This document shows positions 1-7,544 of a DNA stretch of 64,000 nt, piece after piece. Numbering within the stretch: the stretch's first letter is position 1; every line of letters starts with the position of its first letter. A model generated the notes under the pieces. It ran no database searches. It was not told the DNA's origin and saw only the letters and a program-made list of their open reading frames with translations. This DNA comes from Flavobacterium luteum. Its GTDB lineage: Bacteria > Bacteroidota > Bacteroidia > Flavobacteriales > Flavobacteriaceae. The stretch spans positions 62,001 through 126,000 of the forward strand of contig NZ_WAEM01000003.1 in assembly GCF_008806775.1 (NCBI RefSeq), read 5' to 3'. Both the position numbers and the translations under genes were made by a program.

Positions 1-670
1 ATTTTGGAAGTTTTCTATGCACACCATTTTCTATTTCATCAAAATCTAAAAATAAGTTTAAGGCAGCAATGACTATAACAAAAACACTAATTCCAATACT
101 CATTAAGGAACTTCCATGATGTACAGGTACAAAGCTAGTAAACATTGAAAACAACCACGATATTAAATAATAAGTAGCTATGGCTAATGTCGCAGCCACA
201 ACAACCGATTTGAACTGTTCAGTAACTTGTACAATTTTATATTTGTATAGAAGCAAACAAACTACGAAAGTAACTAATGTAGCAGCCACAGCTTCTATTA
301 CAATTCCAGGATATTTGATTTCAAAAATGGCTGATATTCCTCCTATAAACAAACCTTCGAACAAGGCATAAGCGGGTGCCAAATAACCAGAATATTGCGG
401 TTTAAATACTGATATTAAAACCAAAACAAAACCTATAATAGCTCCTGAAATTGCTGGGACTAATGGGTTCATTCCGTTAAAGGTTAACCACCAAATCACC
501 ATTGCAGAAGCGCTTAGTAATAGAAATAAAATAAAACTTTTATTTATAGTGCCTGACAATGTCATCTCTGTATTGTAGTCTATTATAGTAGCAGTATGAA
601 CTTCCTCTTTTTTAGATAAAGCCGTAGAACTAAAAATTTTATTATTTAAAAATGGATTTTTTGAATTCAT
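1..670 (-). CDS. Bax inhibitor-1/YccA family membrane protein (3' end cut by window)
   Basis: The minus-strand frame opens with ATG at 668-670 and stays open to the window edge, giving about 223 residues with the C-terminus missing. The translation starts MNSKNPFLNNKIFSS and has a soluble N-terminus of about 50 residues. It is followed by repeated hydrophobic segments, including AISGAIIGFVLVLISVF, the family hallmark APAYALFEGLFIGG and LNLFLDFDEIENG near the cut end. These are typical of the Bax-inhibitor-1/YccA family, inner-membrane proteins with about seven membrane spans; E. coli YccA modulates the FtsH protease. A CAAAAGTA at 691-698 reads as a minus-strand TACTTTTG -7 box just upstream. 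Family assignment is confident; the cellular role is not visible. Confidence 0.85.
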   Translation of the reverse strand, partial: MNSKNPFLNNKIFSSTALSKKEEVHTATIIDYNTEMTLSGTINKSFILFLLLSASAMVIWWLTFNGMNPLVPAISGAIIGFVLVLISVFKPQYSGYLAPAYALFEGLFIGGISAIFEIKYPGIVIEAVAATLVTFVVCLLLYKYKIVQVTEQFKSVVVAATLAIATYYLISWLFSMFTSFVPVHHGSSLMSIGISVFVIVIAALNLFLDFDEIENGVHRKLPK

Positions 671-751
671 ATCATTTAGTATTTATAGGTCAAAAGTAAA
701 ATATATTTTTAAGAGTAGGAGGTTTTGATAATTTTTTTTGAATCCTAAAGC

Positions 752-786
752 GAAAAAAAAAATCCGACCTTTATACAGATCGGATT
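752..786 (-). terminator. Terminator of pyk
   Basis: On the minus strand a stem of AATCCGA with TCGGATT is followed by a run of about ten T residues. It lies just past the pyk stop codon. Confidence 0.8.
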
Positions 787-809
787 GATTATATATTGGT
801 TTTTAGAAA

Positions 810-2240
810 TTATTCTATTTCAGATACTCTTAATGTATTTACCATTCCTTTATCAGTAATTGGCATTGCTGCTAAATTAATAAGAAAATCGCCTTTTTTT
901 ACGAATCCTTTTTGTCTTGCAATTTCATTTACGTCAGTAACAGTATCATCAGTACTAACATTTTTTGCGTAATAAAATGATTTTACTCCCCACAGTAAAT
1001 TAAGTTGTGTTAAAATTCTTTTATTAGAGGTAAATACTAAAATATGAGCGGATGGTCTCCAAGCCGAAATTTGAAAAGCCGTATAACCACTATTAGTTAA
1101 AGTACAAATTGCTTTAGCTTTTATCACATTAGCCATAGTTGCAGCATGATGGCAAATAGTTTTGGTAATAAATCTATTGGTTCTTACTTGTGGTGTGTTT
1201 TGTGGCACTTGTATAAGCGGAGAATCTTCAACTGCTTCGATAATTTGAGTCATTTTTTCAATAACCTGAACCGGATAATTACCAGTTGCAGTTTCTCCAG
1301 AAAGCATAACCGCATCAGCTCCATCCATTACAGAGTTTGCAACGTCATTTACTTCTGCTCTTGTTGGAGTTAAACTTGTAATCATAGTCTCCATCATTTG
1401 AGTGGCAACAATTACAGGAATACGAGCAGTTTTTGCACGTCTTATCAATTCTTTTTGTACTAAAGGTACTTCGTGAGCAGGAAGTTCAACGCCTAAGTCT
1501 CCACGAGCAACCATTAATGCGTCACAATAGGCTACAATTCTATCAATGTTTTCTAATGCTTCTGGCATTTCTATTTTTGCAACAATTGGAATTTTATATT
1601 CGGAATGCTTTGCAATTAATTCTTGTAGGTCTTGCAAATCTCGGGGTGTTTTTACAAACGAAAGCGCTATCCAATCTACATTTTGTTCTATCGCAAAAAT
1701 GGCATCTGCAATATCTTTTTCAGTCATTGCGGGTAATGATATTTTTGTATTAGGAAGGTTAACCCCTTTTTTAGATTTTAATTCCCCACCCTGAATTACC
1801 TTGGCAATAACTTCGGTTTTTTTATCGGTTTCGACTATTTCAAAAATAAGTTTTCCATCATCTAATAATATTCTTTCGCCAGGATTTACATCGTTAGGAA
1901 AGTTTTTATATTTCATGAAGACTTTTTTTGCTGTTCCAATGATGTCTTCAGCAGTAGTAAAATTGATTAAATCACCGTCATTTACTACAACACCATCTTC
2001 CATAACTCCTACACGAAGTTTTGGCCCTTGTAAGTCACCCAAAATTGCAGTTGTATAACCAAATTCTTCATTAAGACCTCTAATTATTTTAATTTTCGCT
2101 TTTACATCCTCGTAATCAGCATGCGAAAAGTTTACTCTAAAAACATTTACACCAGCATCTATCATTTTTTTAATGATTTCTCGGGTACTGCACGCAGGGC
2201 CAAGTGTGGCTACAATTTTCGTTTTTTTGTTTGTCGACAT
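810..2240 (-). CDS. pyk: Pyruvate kinase
   Basis: Catalyses the last glycolytic step in the cytosol: phosphoenolpyruvate plus ADP to pyruvate plus ATP. The 476 residues match the usual bacterial length. Visible motifs are the N-terminal TKIVATLGPAC and NVFRVNFSHA, the active-site stretch IVAKIEMPEAL with the catalytic Lys and metal-binding Glu, ARGDLGVELP, and the long ATQMMETM...AVMLSGETA block. The C-terminal regulatory domain is present. It starts 5 bases after the preceding IPExxxVDY gene ends, so the two are probably co-transcribed, an arrangement common in Flavobacteriaceae. A strong terminator follows. Confidence 0.98.
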   Translation of the reverse strand: MSTNKKTKIVATLGPACSTREIIKKMIDAGVNVFRVNFSHADYEDVKAKIKIIRGLNEEFGYTTAILGDLQGPKLRVGVMEDGVVVNDGDLINFTTAEDIIGTAKKVFMKYKNFPNDVNPGERILLDDGKLIFEIVETDKKTEVIAKVIQGGELKSKKGVNLPNTKISLPAMTEKDIADAIFAIEQNVDWIALSFVKTPRDLQDLQELIAKHSEYKIPIVAKIEMPEALENIDRIVAYCDALMVARGDLGVELPAHEVPLVQKELIRRAKTARIPVIVATQMMETMITSLTPTRAEVNDVANSVMDGADAVMLSGETATGNYPVQVIEKMTQIIEAVEDSPLIQVPQNTPQVRTNRFITKTICHHAATMANVIKAKAICTLTNSGYTAFQISAWRPSAHILVFTSNKRILTQLNLLWGVKSFYYAKNVSTDDTVTDVNEIARQKGFVKKGDFLINLAAMPITDKGMVNTLRVSEIE

Positions 2241-2245
2241 TTGTT

Positions 2246-2734
2246 TTAAAAAATTAAATTGTTTTTTGATTTTATTTTCTCAGGAATTACAGCATATACT
2301 GTCGCAATTCTATCAATTGTATTGATTGTTTTAATTATTTGTTCTAGATCAAAAACACCTTTGTTGTTTTTTATTTTCAAAAAATAATCTACTCTTTTTA
2401 GTTCAGGAAGCAAATATACTTTTGTGGCAATTTCTACATCGGTATTCAAAAATAAATTTTGCCCTATACTTTTCTTTTTTATAACAATTTCGTTTCTATT
2501 CGGTATTAAACTCCAATGAATGTCATTTTTTAAATCATCATAAATAAATTTCAAAAAAAAAGTTTCCCCTTCTTTAACTGTTACACTAATATCTTCATTG
2601 CTTTTACTTAAAACAATGGGCAATTTCTGATTGAGAAAATAGGCTAATCGATAATCTTCCAAAACGGAATGTATGGCGATTAGTTCATAATCTATTTCAT
2701 CAAACTCATCAAGATGTAACTTGAGTACAGCCAT
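2246..2734 (-). CDS. IPExxxVDY family protein
   Basis: A 162-residue protein without a signal peptide. It carries a variant of the motif that names this Bacteroidota family at residues 108-117 (LLPELKRVDY, where the first motif residue is Leu instead of Ile), followed by FLKI. The family is small, cytosolic and of unknown function, and is typically encoded beside rnc and pyk, as here. The gene lies 103 bases downstream of rnc and 5 bases upstream of pyk. The family call rests on this motif and the gene order. No function can be proposed. Confidence 0.85.
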   Translation of the reverse strand: MAVLKLHLDEFDEIDYELIAIHSVLEDYRLAYFLNQKLPIVLSKSNEDISVTVKEGETFFLKFIYDDLKNDIHWSLIPNRNEIVIKKKSIGQNLFLNTDVEIATKVYLLPELKRVDYFLKIKNNKGVFDLEQIIKTINTIDRIATVYAVIPEKIKSKNNLIF

Positions 2735-2837
2735 TTTTATTAAAAAATATCCCGTAAATGTAGTATAATTTAAATAAGAATAAACAACAAAAAAAAGAAC
2801 TTAGCAACGAAAACGATATAGTTTTATTGATTTAAGA

Positions 2838-3581
2838 TTATTTCATGTCAATTTTTTCTTGAAATGCAAAATAGGCTCTTCTTGATGCAATTTCTTCTGC
2901 CTTCTTTTTGGAAGAGGCCCTAGATTTTGCGATAACTTTGCTATCAATACTTAATTTTACACCATATAACCTTTCCCCACTAATGCCGTTGTCTTCAAAA
3001 ACATCATAATGAAACGATTTTTTTTCTTTTTGACACCACTCAATAAGTAAACTCTTGTAACTAATCACTTTGCCTTCTAGTCTAGCAATATCTACATAGG
3101 GCACTATAACCCTTTTTTGAATAAATTTCTCACAATAGGAATAGCCTTGGTCTAAGTATATGGCACCTACTAAAGCCTCAAAAATATTCCCGTGAATATT
3201 TTCACCAAAATGATTGACAGGAACTTTGCTTTCCACAAATCGAATTAATTTTAGATCTCGTCCTAATTCATTCAAATGTTCCCTGCTAACAATTTTAGAA
3301 CGCATTTTAGTTAAGTAGCCTTCATCACCTGTTGGGACTTTATTAAAAAGATGCGCTGCAATTACTGAACTTAGCATGGCGTCTCCTAAAAACTCCAAAC
3401 GTTCATAGCTAATGGCATTTCCTTTTTCATCCAATTTATTCAAGGAACGATGTGTAAATGCTTTTTTATAATTTTCTAATTGTAAAGGCTTAAAACCTAT
3501 AATATTTTCAATTTCATTAAAAAAAATCCCGTCTTCAAGAGAACGGGAATTTTTAAATAATTTTTGTATGATACGTTTCAA
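2838..3581 (-). CDS. rnc: Ribonuclease III
   Basis: Endonuclease for double-stranded RNA, acting in rRNA and mRNA processing. The RNase III signature ERLEFLGDAM is at residues 60-69 (Glu63 and Asp67 among the metal-binding residues). The second acidic cluster is at GNIFEAL, Glu135. A double-stranded RNA-binding domain occupies about residues 172-243 and ends with the basic KSRASSKKKAEEIA helix. Length 247 is normal. It begins 4 bases after fabF ends, so fabF and rnc are almost certainly one transcript. Confidence 0.97.
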   Translation of the reverse strand: MKRIIQKLFKNSRSLEDGIFFNEIENIIGFKPLQLENYKKAFTHRSLNKLDEKGNAISYERLEFLGDAMLSSVIAAHLFNKVPTGDEGYLTKMRSKIVSREHLNELGRDLKLIRFVESKVPVNHFGENIHGNIFEALVGAIYLDQGYSYCEKFIQKRVIVPYVDIARLEGKVISYKSLLIEWCQKEKKSFHYDVFEDNGISGERLYGVKLSIDSKVIAKSRASSKKKAEEIASRRAYFAFQEKIDMK

Positions 3582-3585
3582 AATT

Positions 3586-4839
3586 TTATAAATCTAATTT
3601 TTTAACTAGAACACAAGCATTGTGCCCACCGAAACCAAAAGTATTACTCATTAAAACTTTTACATCTCTTTTTTGTGCTTTATTAAAAGTAAAATTTAAT
3701 TTAGGATCAATATTTACATCATCTGTAAAATGATTAATTGTAGGAGGAATAATACCGTATTTTATAGAAAGTATACAAGAAATAGTTTCTATAGCTCCCG
3801 CAGCGCCTAGCAAATGCCCCGTCATTGATTTTGTTGAATTCAAGTTCATTGTATAGGCATGATCCCCAAAAACATGTAAAATAGCTTTACTTTCCGCCAA
3901 ATCGCCTAATGGAGTTGAAGTACCGTGCATATTAACACCATCTACATCTTCAGGTTTTAATCCAGCATCTCTTAGACAATTTATCATCACATTTTTAGCA
4001 CCTAATCCTTCTGGATGAGGAGCTGTAATGTGATGCGCATCTGCAGACATTCCACCACCTCCAATTTCACAGTATATGTTAGCACCACGTGCAATAGCAT
4101 GATGATATTCTTCAAGAATTAATGCACCAGCACCCTCTCCTAAAATAAAGCCATCACGTTCAGCATCCATTGGTCTTGAAGCTGTTTTCGGGTCGTCATT
4201 TCTAGTTGATAAAGCATGCATGGCATTAAAACCACCCATCCCTGCAATAGTTACTGCAGCTTCAGATCCGCCAGTTACAATAACATCGGCATGACCCAAA
4301 CGAATATAATTGAATGCATCAATCATTGCATTTGTTGATGAAGCGCATGCTGAAACGGTTGTAAAGTTTGGTCCTCTAAAACCATATTTTATAGAAATAT
4401 GACCACCAGCAATGTCGGCTATCATTTTCGGAATAAAGAAAGGATTGAATTTAGGAACACCATTACCTAGAGTAAATTCAGTAACTTCTTGTTGAAAAGT
4501 TTCTAATCCACCAATACCAGAACCCCAAATTACTCCAACACGGTCTTTATCTAAATTTTCGAAATCAAATTTTGCATCGTTAACAGCTTCTTCGGCAGAA
4601 ACCATGGCATATTGTGCATATCTATCCATTTTCCGAGCTTCCTTACGATCTAAAAAATCTTCTACATTGAAATTTTTTAATTCGCAAGCAAATTTAGTTT
4701 TGAAATGGGTGGTGTCAAAATAGGTAATTGGAGCTGCTCCGCTAACGCCATTTATTAATCCGTTCCAATATTCCTGAATGTTATTCCCAATAGGAGTAAG
4801 CGCACCTAAACCTGTAACAACAACTCGTCTTAATTCCAT
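3586..4839 (-). CDS. fabF: Beta-ketoacyl-ACP synthase II
   Basis: Condensing enzyme of fatty acid elongation: it joins malonyl-ACP to an acyl-ACP. The 417-residue thiolase-fold protein shows the Cys-His-His triad at C165 (TTVSACASSTN), H305 (NMHGTSTPLGD) and H342 (MTGHLLGAAGA), plus the C-terminal NTFGFGGHNA glycine-rich loop. It follows acpP by 179 bases and is followed directly by rnc. That acpP-fabF-rnc order is widespread in bacteria. A terminator-like hairpin after acpP and an 11-bp inverted repeat before fabF suggest that fabF expression is set separately from acpP. Confidence 0.98.
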   Translation of the reverse strand: MELRRVVVTGLGALTPIGNNIQEYWNGLINGVSGAAPITYFDTTHFKTKFACELKNFNVEDFLDRKEARKMDRYAQYAMVSAEEAVNDAKFDFENLDKDRVGVIWGSGIGGLETFQQEVTEFTLGNGVPKFNPFFIPKMIADIAGGHISIKYGFRGPNFTTVSACASSTNAMIDAFNYIRLGHADVIVTGGSEAAVTIAGMGGFNAMHALSTRNDDPKTASRPMDAERDGFILGEGAGALILEEYHHAIARGANIYCEIGGGGMSADAHHITAPHPEGLGAKNVMINCLRDAGLKPEDVDGVNMHGTSTPLGDLAESKAILHVFGDHAYTMNLNSTKSMTGHLLGAAGAIETISCILSIKYGIIPPTINHFTDDVNIDPKLNFTFNKAQKRDVKVLMSNTFGFGGHNACVLVKKLDL

Positions 4840-4871
4840 ACGTTTTGTTTTTAAATTATGAATTTAAAAAA

Positions 4872-4922
4872 TAATACCTATGCTTTCTTCTATGTATAAA
4901 TCATAAAAAGACATAGGTATTA
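4872..4922. repeat. 11-bp inverted repeat in the fabF leader
   Basis: TAATACCTATG at 4872-4882 is exactly complementary to CATAGGTATTA at 4912-4922, with 29 bases between. It lies 33 bases upstream of the fabF start codon, between the acpP terminator and fabF. It could be an operator for a dimeric regulator or a leader hairpin; no T-run makes it a terminator. Confidence 0.6.
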
Positions 4923-4977
4923 CAATAAATTATACTATAGATTGAAATACAATCAGAGATTTAAAAATGTAAAAATA

Positions 4978-5012
4978 AAAAACACCCGTAAACTTATAAG
5001 TATACGGGTGTG
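4978..5012 (-). terminator. Terminator after acpP
   Basis: Read on the minus strand, ACACCCGTA pairs with TACGGGTGT and is followed by a run of six T residues. It sits between acpP and fabF, so part of the acpP transcription probably stops here. Confidence 0.7.
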
Positions 5013-5018
5013 AATTTA

Positions 5019-5255
5019 TTATTTTTTAGCTTCTTCGATGTAAGAAATAGCTTGACCAACAGTAGCGATGTTTTCTGCTTGGTCGTCTGGAATTTGAATA
5101 TCAAATTCTTTTTCGAACTCCATGATAAGCTCAACAGTGTCTAATGAATCTGCTCCTAAATCATTTGTGAAGCTTGCTTCTGTTACAACTTCGTTCTCGT
5201 CAACGCCTAATTTGTCTACGATAATCGCTTTAACTCTTGATGCAATGTCTGACAT
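5019..5255 (-). CDS. acpP: Acyl carrier protein
   Basis: Carries growing acyl chains on a phosphopantetheine arm. The 78-residue acidic protein has the canonical attachment site [10 protein letters not shown] with Ser37 as the modified residue, and the usual four-helix sequence pattern ending in an IEEAKK tail. It has its own promoter at 5285-5313 and lies upstream of fabF, its direct partner in chain elongation. Confidence 0.98.
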   Translation of the reverse strand: MSDIASRVKAIIVDKLGVDENEVVTEASFTNDLGADSLDTVELIMEFEKEFDIQIPDDQAENIATVGQAISYIEEAKK

Positions 5256-5284
5256 AATCTTTAATTTTAAATTTAATTTGTTGG

Positions 5285-5313
5285 CAAAAATAAAAAACTT
5301 TATCTTAAAACAA
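5285..5313 (-). promoter_or_regulatory. Promoter of acpP
   Basis: On the minus strand a TTG (5311-5313) is followed after 18 bases by TATTTTTG (5285-5292), a full match to the Bacteroidota -33/-7 pattern. It lies about 30 bases upstream of the acpP start. Confidence 0.7.
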
Positions 5314-5419
5314 CGGTTTAGTTAATAAATATAGTTACGAATTTAAAAAAAAAAATTAACAAACACATCTTAAATCTATTTATTATTCTTTTTTTTGTAC
5401 ATAACTAATTTAGTGATAA

Positions 5420-5989
5420 ATGAAAAAAATTGTTCTATTTGCTTCTGGATCGGGCACTAATGCCGAAAACATAATACTGCATTTCAAAAACAGCAGTCAG
5501 GCAAATGTAGTTGCAGTTTTCTGTAATAATCCTAAAGCCAAAGTATTAGATAGGGCTAAAAATCATCATGTTCCTACCGTTGTTTTTTCTAAAGAGGATT
5601 TAAAAACAGAATTAATCTTACAAAAACTGAATGATTTTCAACCTGATTTAATTGTGCTTGCTGGTTTTTTATTACAATTTCCAGATAATATAATTCAATC
5701 GTTTTCAAATAAAATAATAAACATTCACCCCGCTTTATTACCAAATTACGGCGGAAAAGGAATGTATGGATTGAATGTTCATAGATCGGTATTAGAAAAT
5801 AAAGAGAAAGAAACTGGAATAACTATTCATTATGTGAATGAGCATTATGATGAAGGTAAAATAATTTTTCAGAAAAAAGTTTCTATTCAAGATTGCTCAA
5901 CAGCAGATGATATTGCAATAAAAATTCATGAATTAGAGCAAAGGTATTTTCCTAAAGTTATCGAGAAACTTCTAACTTCTAACTTCTAA
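5420..5989 (+). CDS. purN: Phosphoribosylglycinamide formyltransferase
   Basis: Third step of de novo purine synthesis: transfers a formyl group from 10-formyltetrahydrofolate to GAR. The 189-residue protein shows the phosphate-binding loop FASGSGTNAENI and the catalytic Asn-His-Asp set at N101 and H103 (IINIHPALLPNYGGKG) and D144 (NEHYDEGKI). It is divergent from acpP. The 3' end carries three copies of CTTCTAA, the last of which supplies the stop codon, so the C-terminal TSNF tail may be recent slippage. rnhA begins 9 bases further on and is probably co-transcribed. Confidence 0.96.
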   Translation: MKKIVLFASGSGTNAENIILHFKNSSQANVVAVFCNNPKAKVLDRAKNHHVPTVVFSKEDLKTELILQKLNDFQPDLIVLAGFLLQFPDNIIQSFSNKIINIHPALLPNYGGKGMYGLNVHRSVLENKEKETGITIHYVNEHYDEGKIIFQKKVSIQDCSTADDIAIKIHELEQRYFPKVIEKLLTSNF

Positions 5990-5998
5990 CTTTACATT

Positions 5999-6478
5999 TT
6001 GGAACACGAAGTACATATCTATACAGATGGAGCTGCCAAAGGAAATCCCGGAAACGGTGGTTATGGTGTAGTTCTGGAATGGGTAGGAAAATCCTATCGA
6101 AAAGAATTTTATGAAGGATTTAGGCATACTACTAATAATAGAATGGAATTATTGGCGGTAATAGTTGGTTTAGAAAAATTAAAGAACCTTAAAACGGCTG
6201 TTTTGGTTATTTCTGATTCTAAATACGTTGTCGATTCAGTTGAAAAAAAATGGGTTTTTGGCTGGGAGAAAAAAGGTTTTGCAGGAAAAAAAAATCCTGA
6301 TTTATGGAAAAGGTTCTTAGTTATTTACAGAAAACACAACGTCGACTTTAAGTGGATTAAAGGGCACAACAATCATCCGCAAAACGAGCGTTGTGATGAA
6401 TTAGCCGTTATGGCTTCTTTTCAAAACAATCTCTCAGTAGATGAGTTTTATGAAAAAGTGGAGGATAAACTTTTGTGA
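5999..6478 (+). CDS. rnhA: Ribonuclease HI
   Basis: Degrades the RNA strand of RNA-DNA hybrids. Catalytic acidic residues are visible at D10 (IYTDGAAKGNPG), E50 (NNRMELLAV), D73 (ISDSKYVVDS) and D133 (ERCDELA), with His123 in KGHNNHPQNERCD. Length 159 is normal. The start is a TTG at 5999, 9 bases after purN; no ATG lies before the first conserved strand, so TTG initiation is the natural reading. Confidence 0.95.
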   Translation: MEHEVHIYTDGAAKGNPGNGGYGVVLEWVGKSYRKEFYEGFRHTTNNRMELLAVIVGLEKLKNLKTAVLVISDSKYVVDSVEKKWVFGWEKKGFAGKKNPDLWKRFLVIYRKHNVDFKWIKGHNNHPQNERCDELAVMASFQNNLSVDEFYEKVEDKLL

Positions 6479-6498
6479 AAACTTTGCAATTCACAACC

Positions 6499-6530
6499 TT
6501 TGCAACTTTGTAACTTATAAACTATCTTTG
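6499..6530 (+). promoter_or_regulatory. Promoter of the PfkB-family kinase
   Basis: TTTG at 6499-6502, 20 bases, then TATCTTTG at 6523-6530, close to ideal for Bacteroidota. The kinase ATG is at 6554. Confidence 0.7.
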
Positions 6531-6553
6531 CCCCTTAATTCGAAACTCATCAA

Positions 6554-7480
6554 ATGAATAAATTATTGATTGTTGGAACCGTTGCTTTCGACGCTATAGA
6601 AACCCCTTTCGGGAAAACAGATAAAATTTTAGGTGGAGCCGGAACTTTTATAGGACTATCAGCTTCTCATTTCAATTTGCAATCCGCTATTGTTTCAGTG
6701 GTTGGCGATGATTTCCCACAAGAATATTTAGATTTGTTAACATCAAGAAACATAGATATTTCTGGACTTGAAGTAGTAAAAGGAGGAAAAACCTTTTTCT
6801 GGAGCGGTCGTTACCATAACGATATGAACTCGAGAGACACTTTGGCTACAGAGTTAAACGTATTGGCCGATTTTAACCCTATTGTTCCTGAAAGTTTTAA
6901 AGATGCAGATGTGGTAATGCTTGGAAACTTACACCCAATTGTGCAAACTGGAGTTTTGAATCAAATGACGAAAAAACCAAAATTAGTTGTATTAGATACA
7001 ATGAATTTCTGGATGGATTGTGCATTACCAGAATTATTGGATGTAATTAAAAATGTTGATGTAATTACAATAAACGATGAAGAAGCTCGTCAATTATCAG
7101 GAGAGTATTCACTAGTAAAAGCTGCGGCTAAGATTCATACATTGGGACCAAAATATGTTGTGATTAAAAAAGGAGAACACGGAGCATTAATTTTCCATGA
7201 CGAACATATTTTCTTTGCTCCAGCATTACCATTGGCTGATGTTTTTGATCCAACAGGAGCAGGAGATACTTTCGCAGGAGGCTTTGCAGGATTCATTACT
7301 CAACAAGGAGATGTTTCATTTGAGACCATGAAAACGGCTATTATTCAAGGTTCTAATTTAGCTTCTTTCTGTGTTGAGAAATTTGGCACCGAAAGAATGT
7401 TGGAACTGAATAAAGAAGACGTGAGCCAACGATTGAAACAATTTAAAGCCTTAACACAATTTGAAATAGAATTATCATAA
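6554..7480 (+). CDS. PfkB family sugar/nucleoside kinase
   Basis: A 308-residue ribokinase-fold kinase. The C-terminal PfkB signature VFDPTGAGDTFAGGFAGF is at about residues 230-247, with the catalytic base Asp238, and the anion-hole GAGD is intact. The N-terminus (KLLIVGTVAFDAIETPFG and LGGAGTFIG) fits the adenosine/sugar-kinase branch. The substrate cannot be read from sequence. It has its own promoter and ends at a hairpin that overlaps the spacer before the PurF-like gene, with which it is probably functionally or historically linked. Confidence 0.9.
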   Translation: MNKLLIVGTVAFDAIETPFGKTDKILGGAGTFIGLSASHFNLQSAIVSVVGDDFPQEYLDLLTSRNIDISGLEVVKGGKTFFWSGRYHNDMNSRDTLATELNVLADFNPIVPESFKDADVVMLGNLHPIVQTGVLNQMTKKPKLVVLDTMNFWMDCALPELLDVIKNVDVITINDEEARQLSGEYSLVKAAAKIHTLGPKYVVIKKGEHGALIFHDEHIFFAPALPLADVFDPTGAGDTFAGGFAGFITQQGDVSFETMKTAIIQGSNLASFCVEKFGTERMLELNKEDVSQRLKQFKALTQFEIELS

Positions 7481-7484
7481 ATTT

Positions 7485-7512
7485 ATGCCTCGATTTTCGG
7501 GGCATTTTTTTT
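7485..7512 (+). terminator. Terminator after the PfkB kinase
   Basis: ATGCCTCG pairs with CGGGGCAT around an ATTTT loop and is followed by a T-run. It begins 5 bases after the kinase stop codon. An in-frame ATG at 7485 belongs to this hairpin, which argues against using it as the start of the next gene. Confidence 0.75.
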
Positions 7513-7544
7513 ACACAACTACTAACAACACAACAACAACTACA

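Noticed and set aside
180..371. Plus-strand open frame over the partial membrane-protein gene
   Set aside because: It is antisense to a long frame with clear family motifs and has no signal of its own.
5967..5990. Three CTTCTAA repeats at the purN stop
   Set aside because: Short simple repeat, most likely slippage; no structure or function is indicated.
7485..7544. Longer start for the PurF-like protein
   Set aside because: The first codons form a terminator hairpin and the rest is a Thr-rich low-complexity stretch; the family sequence begins at 7545.
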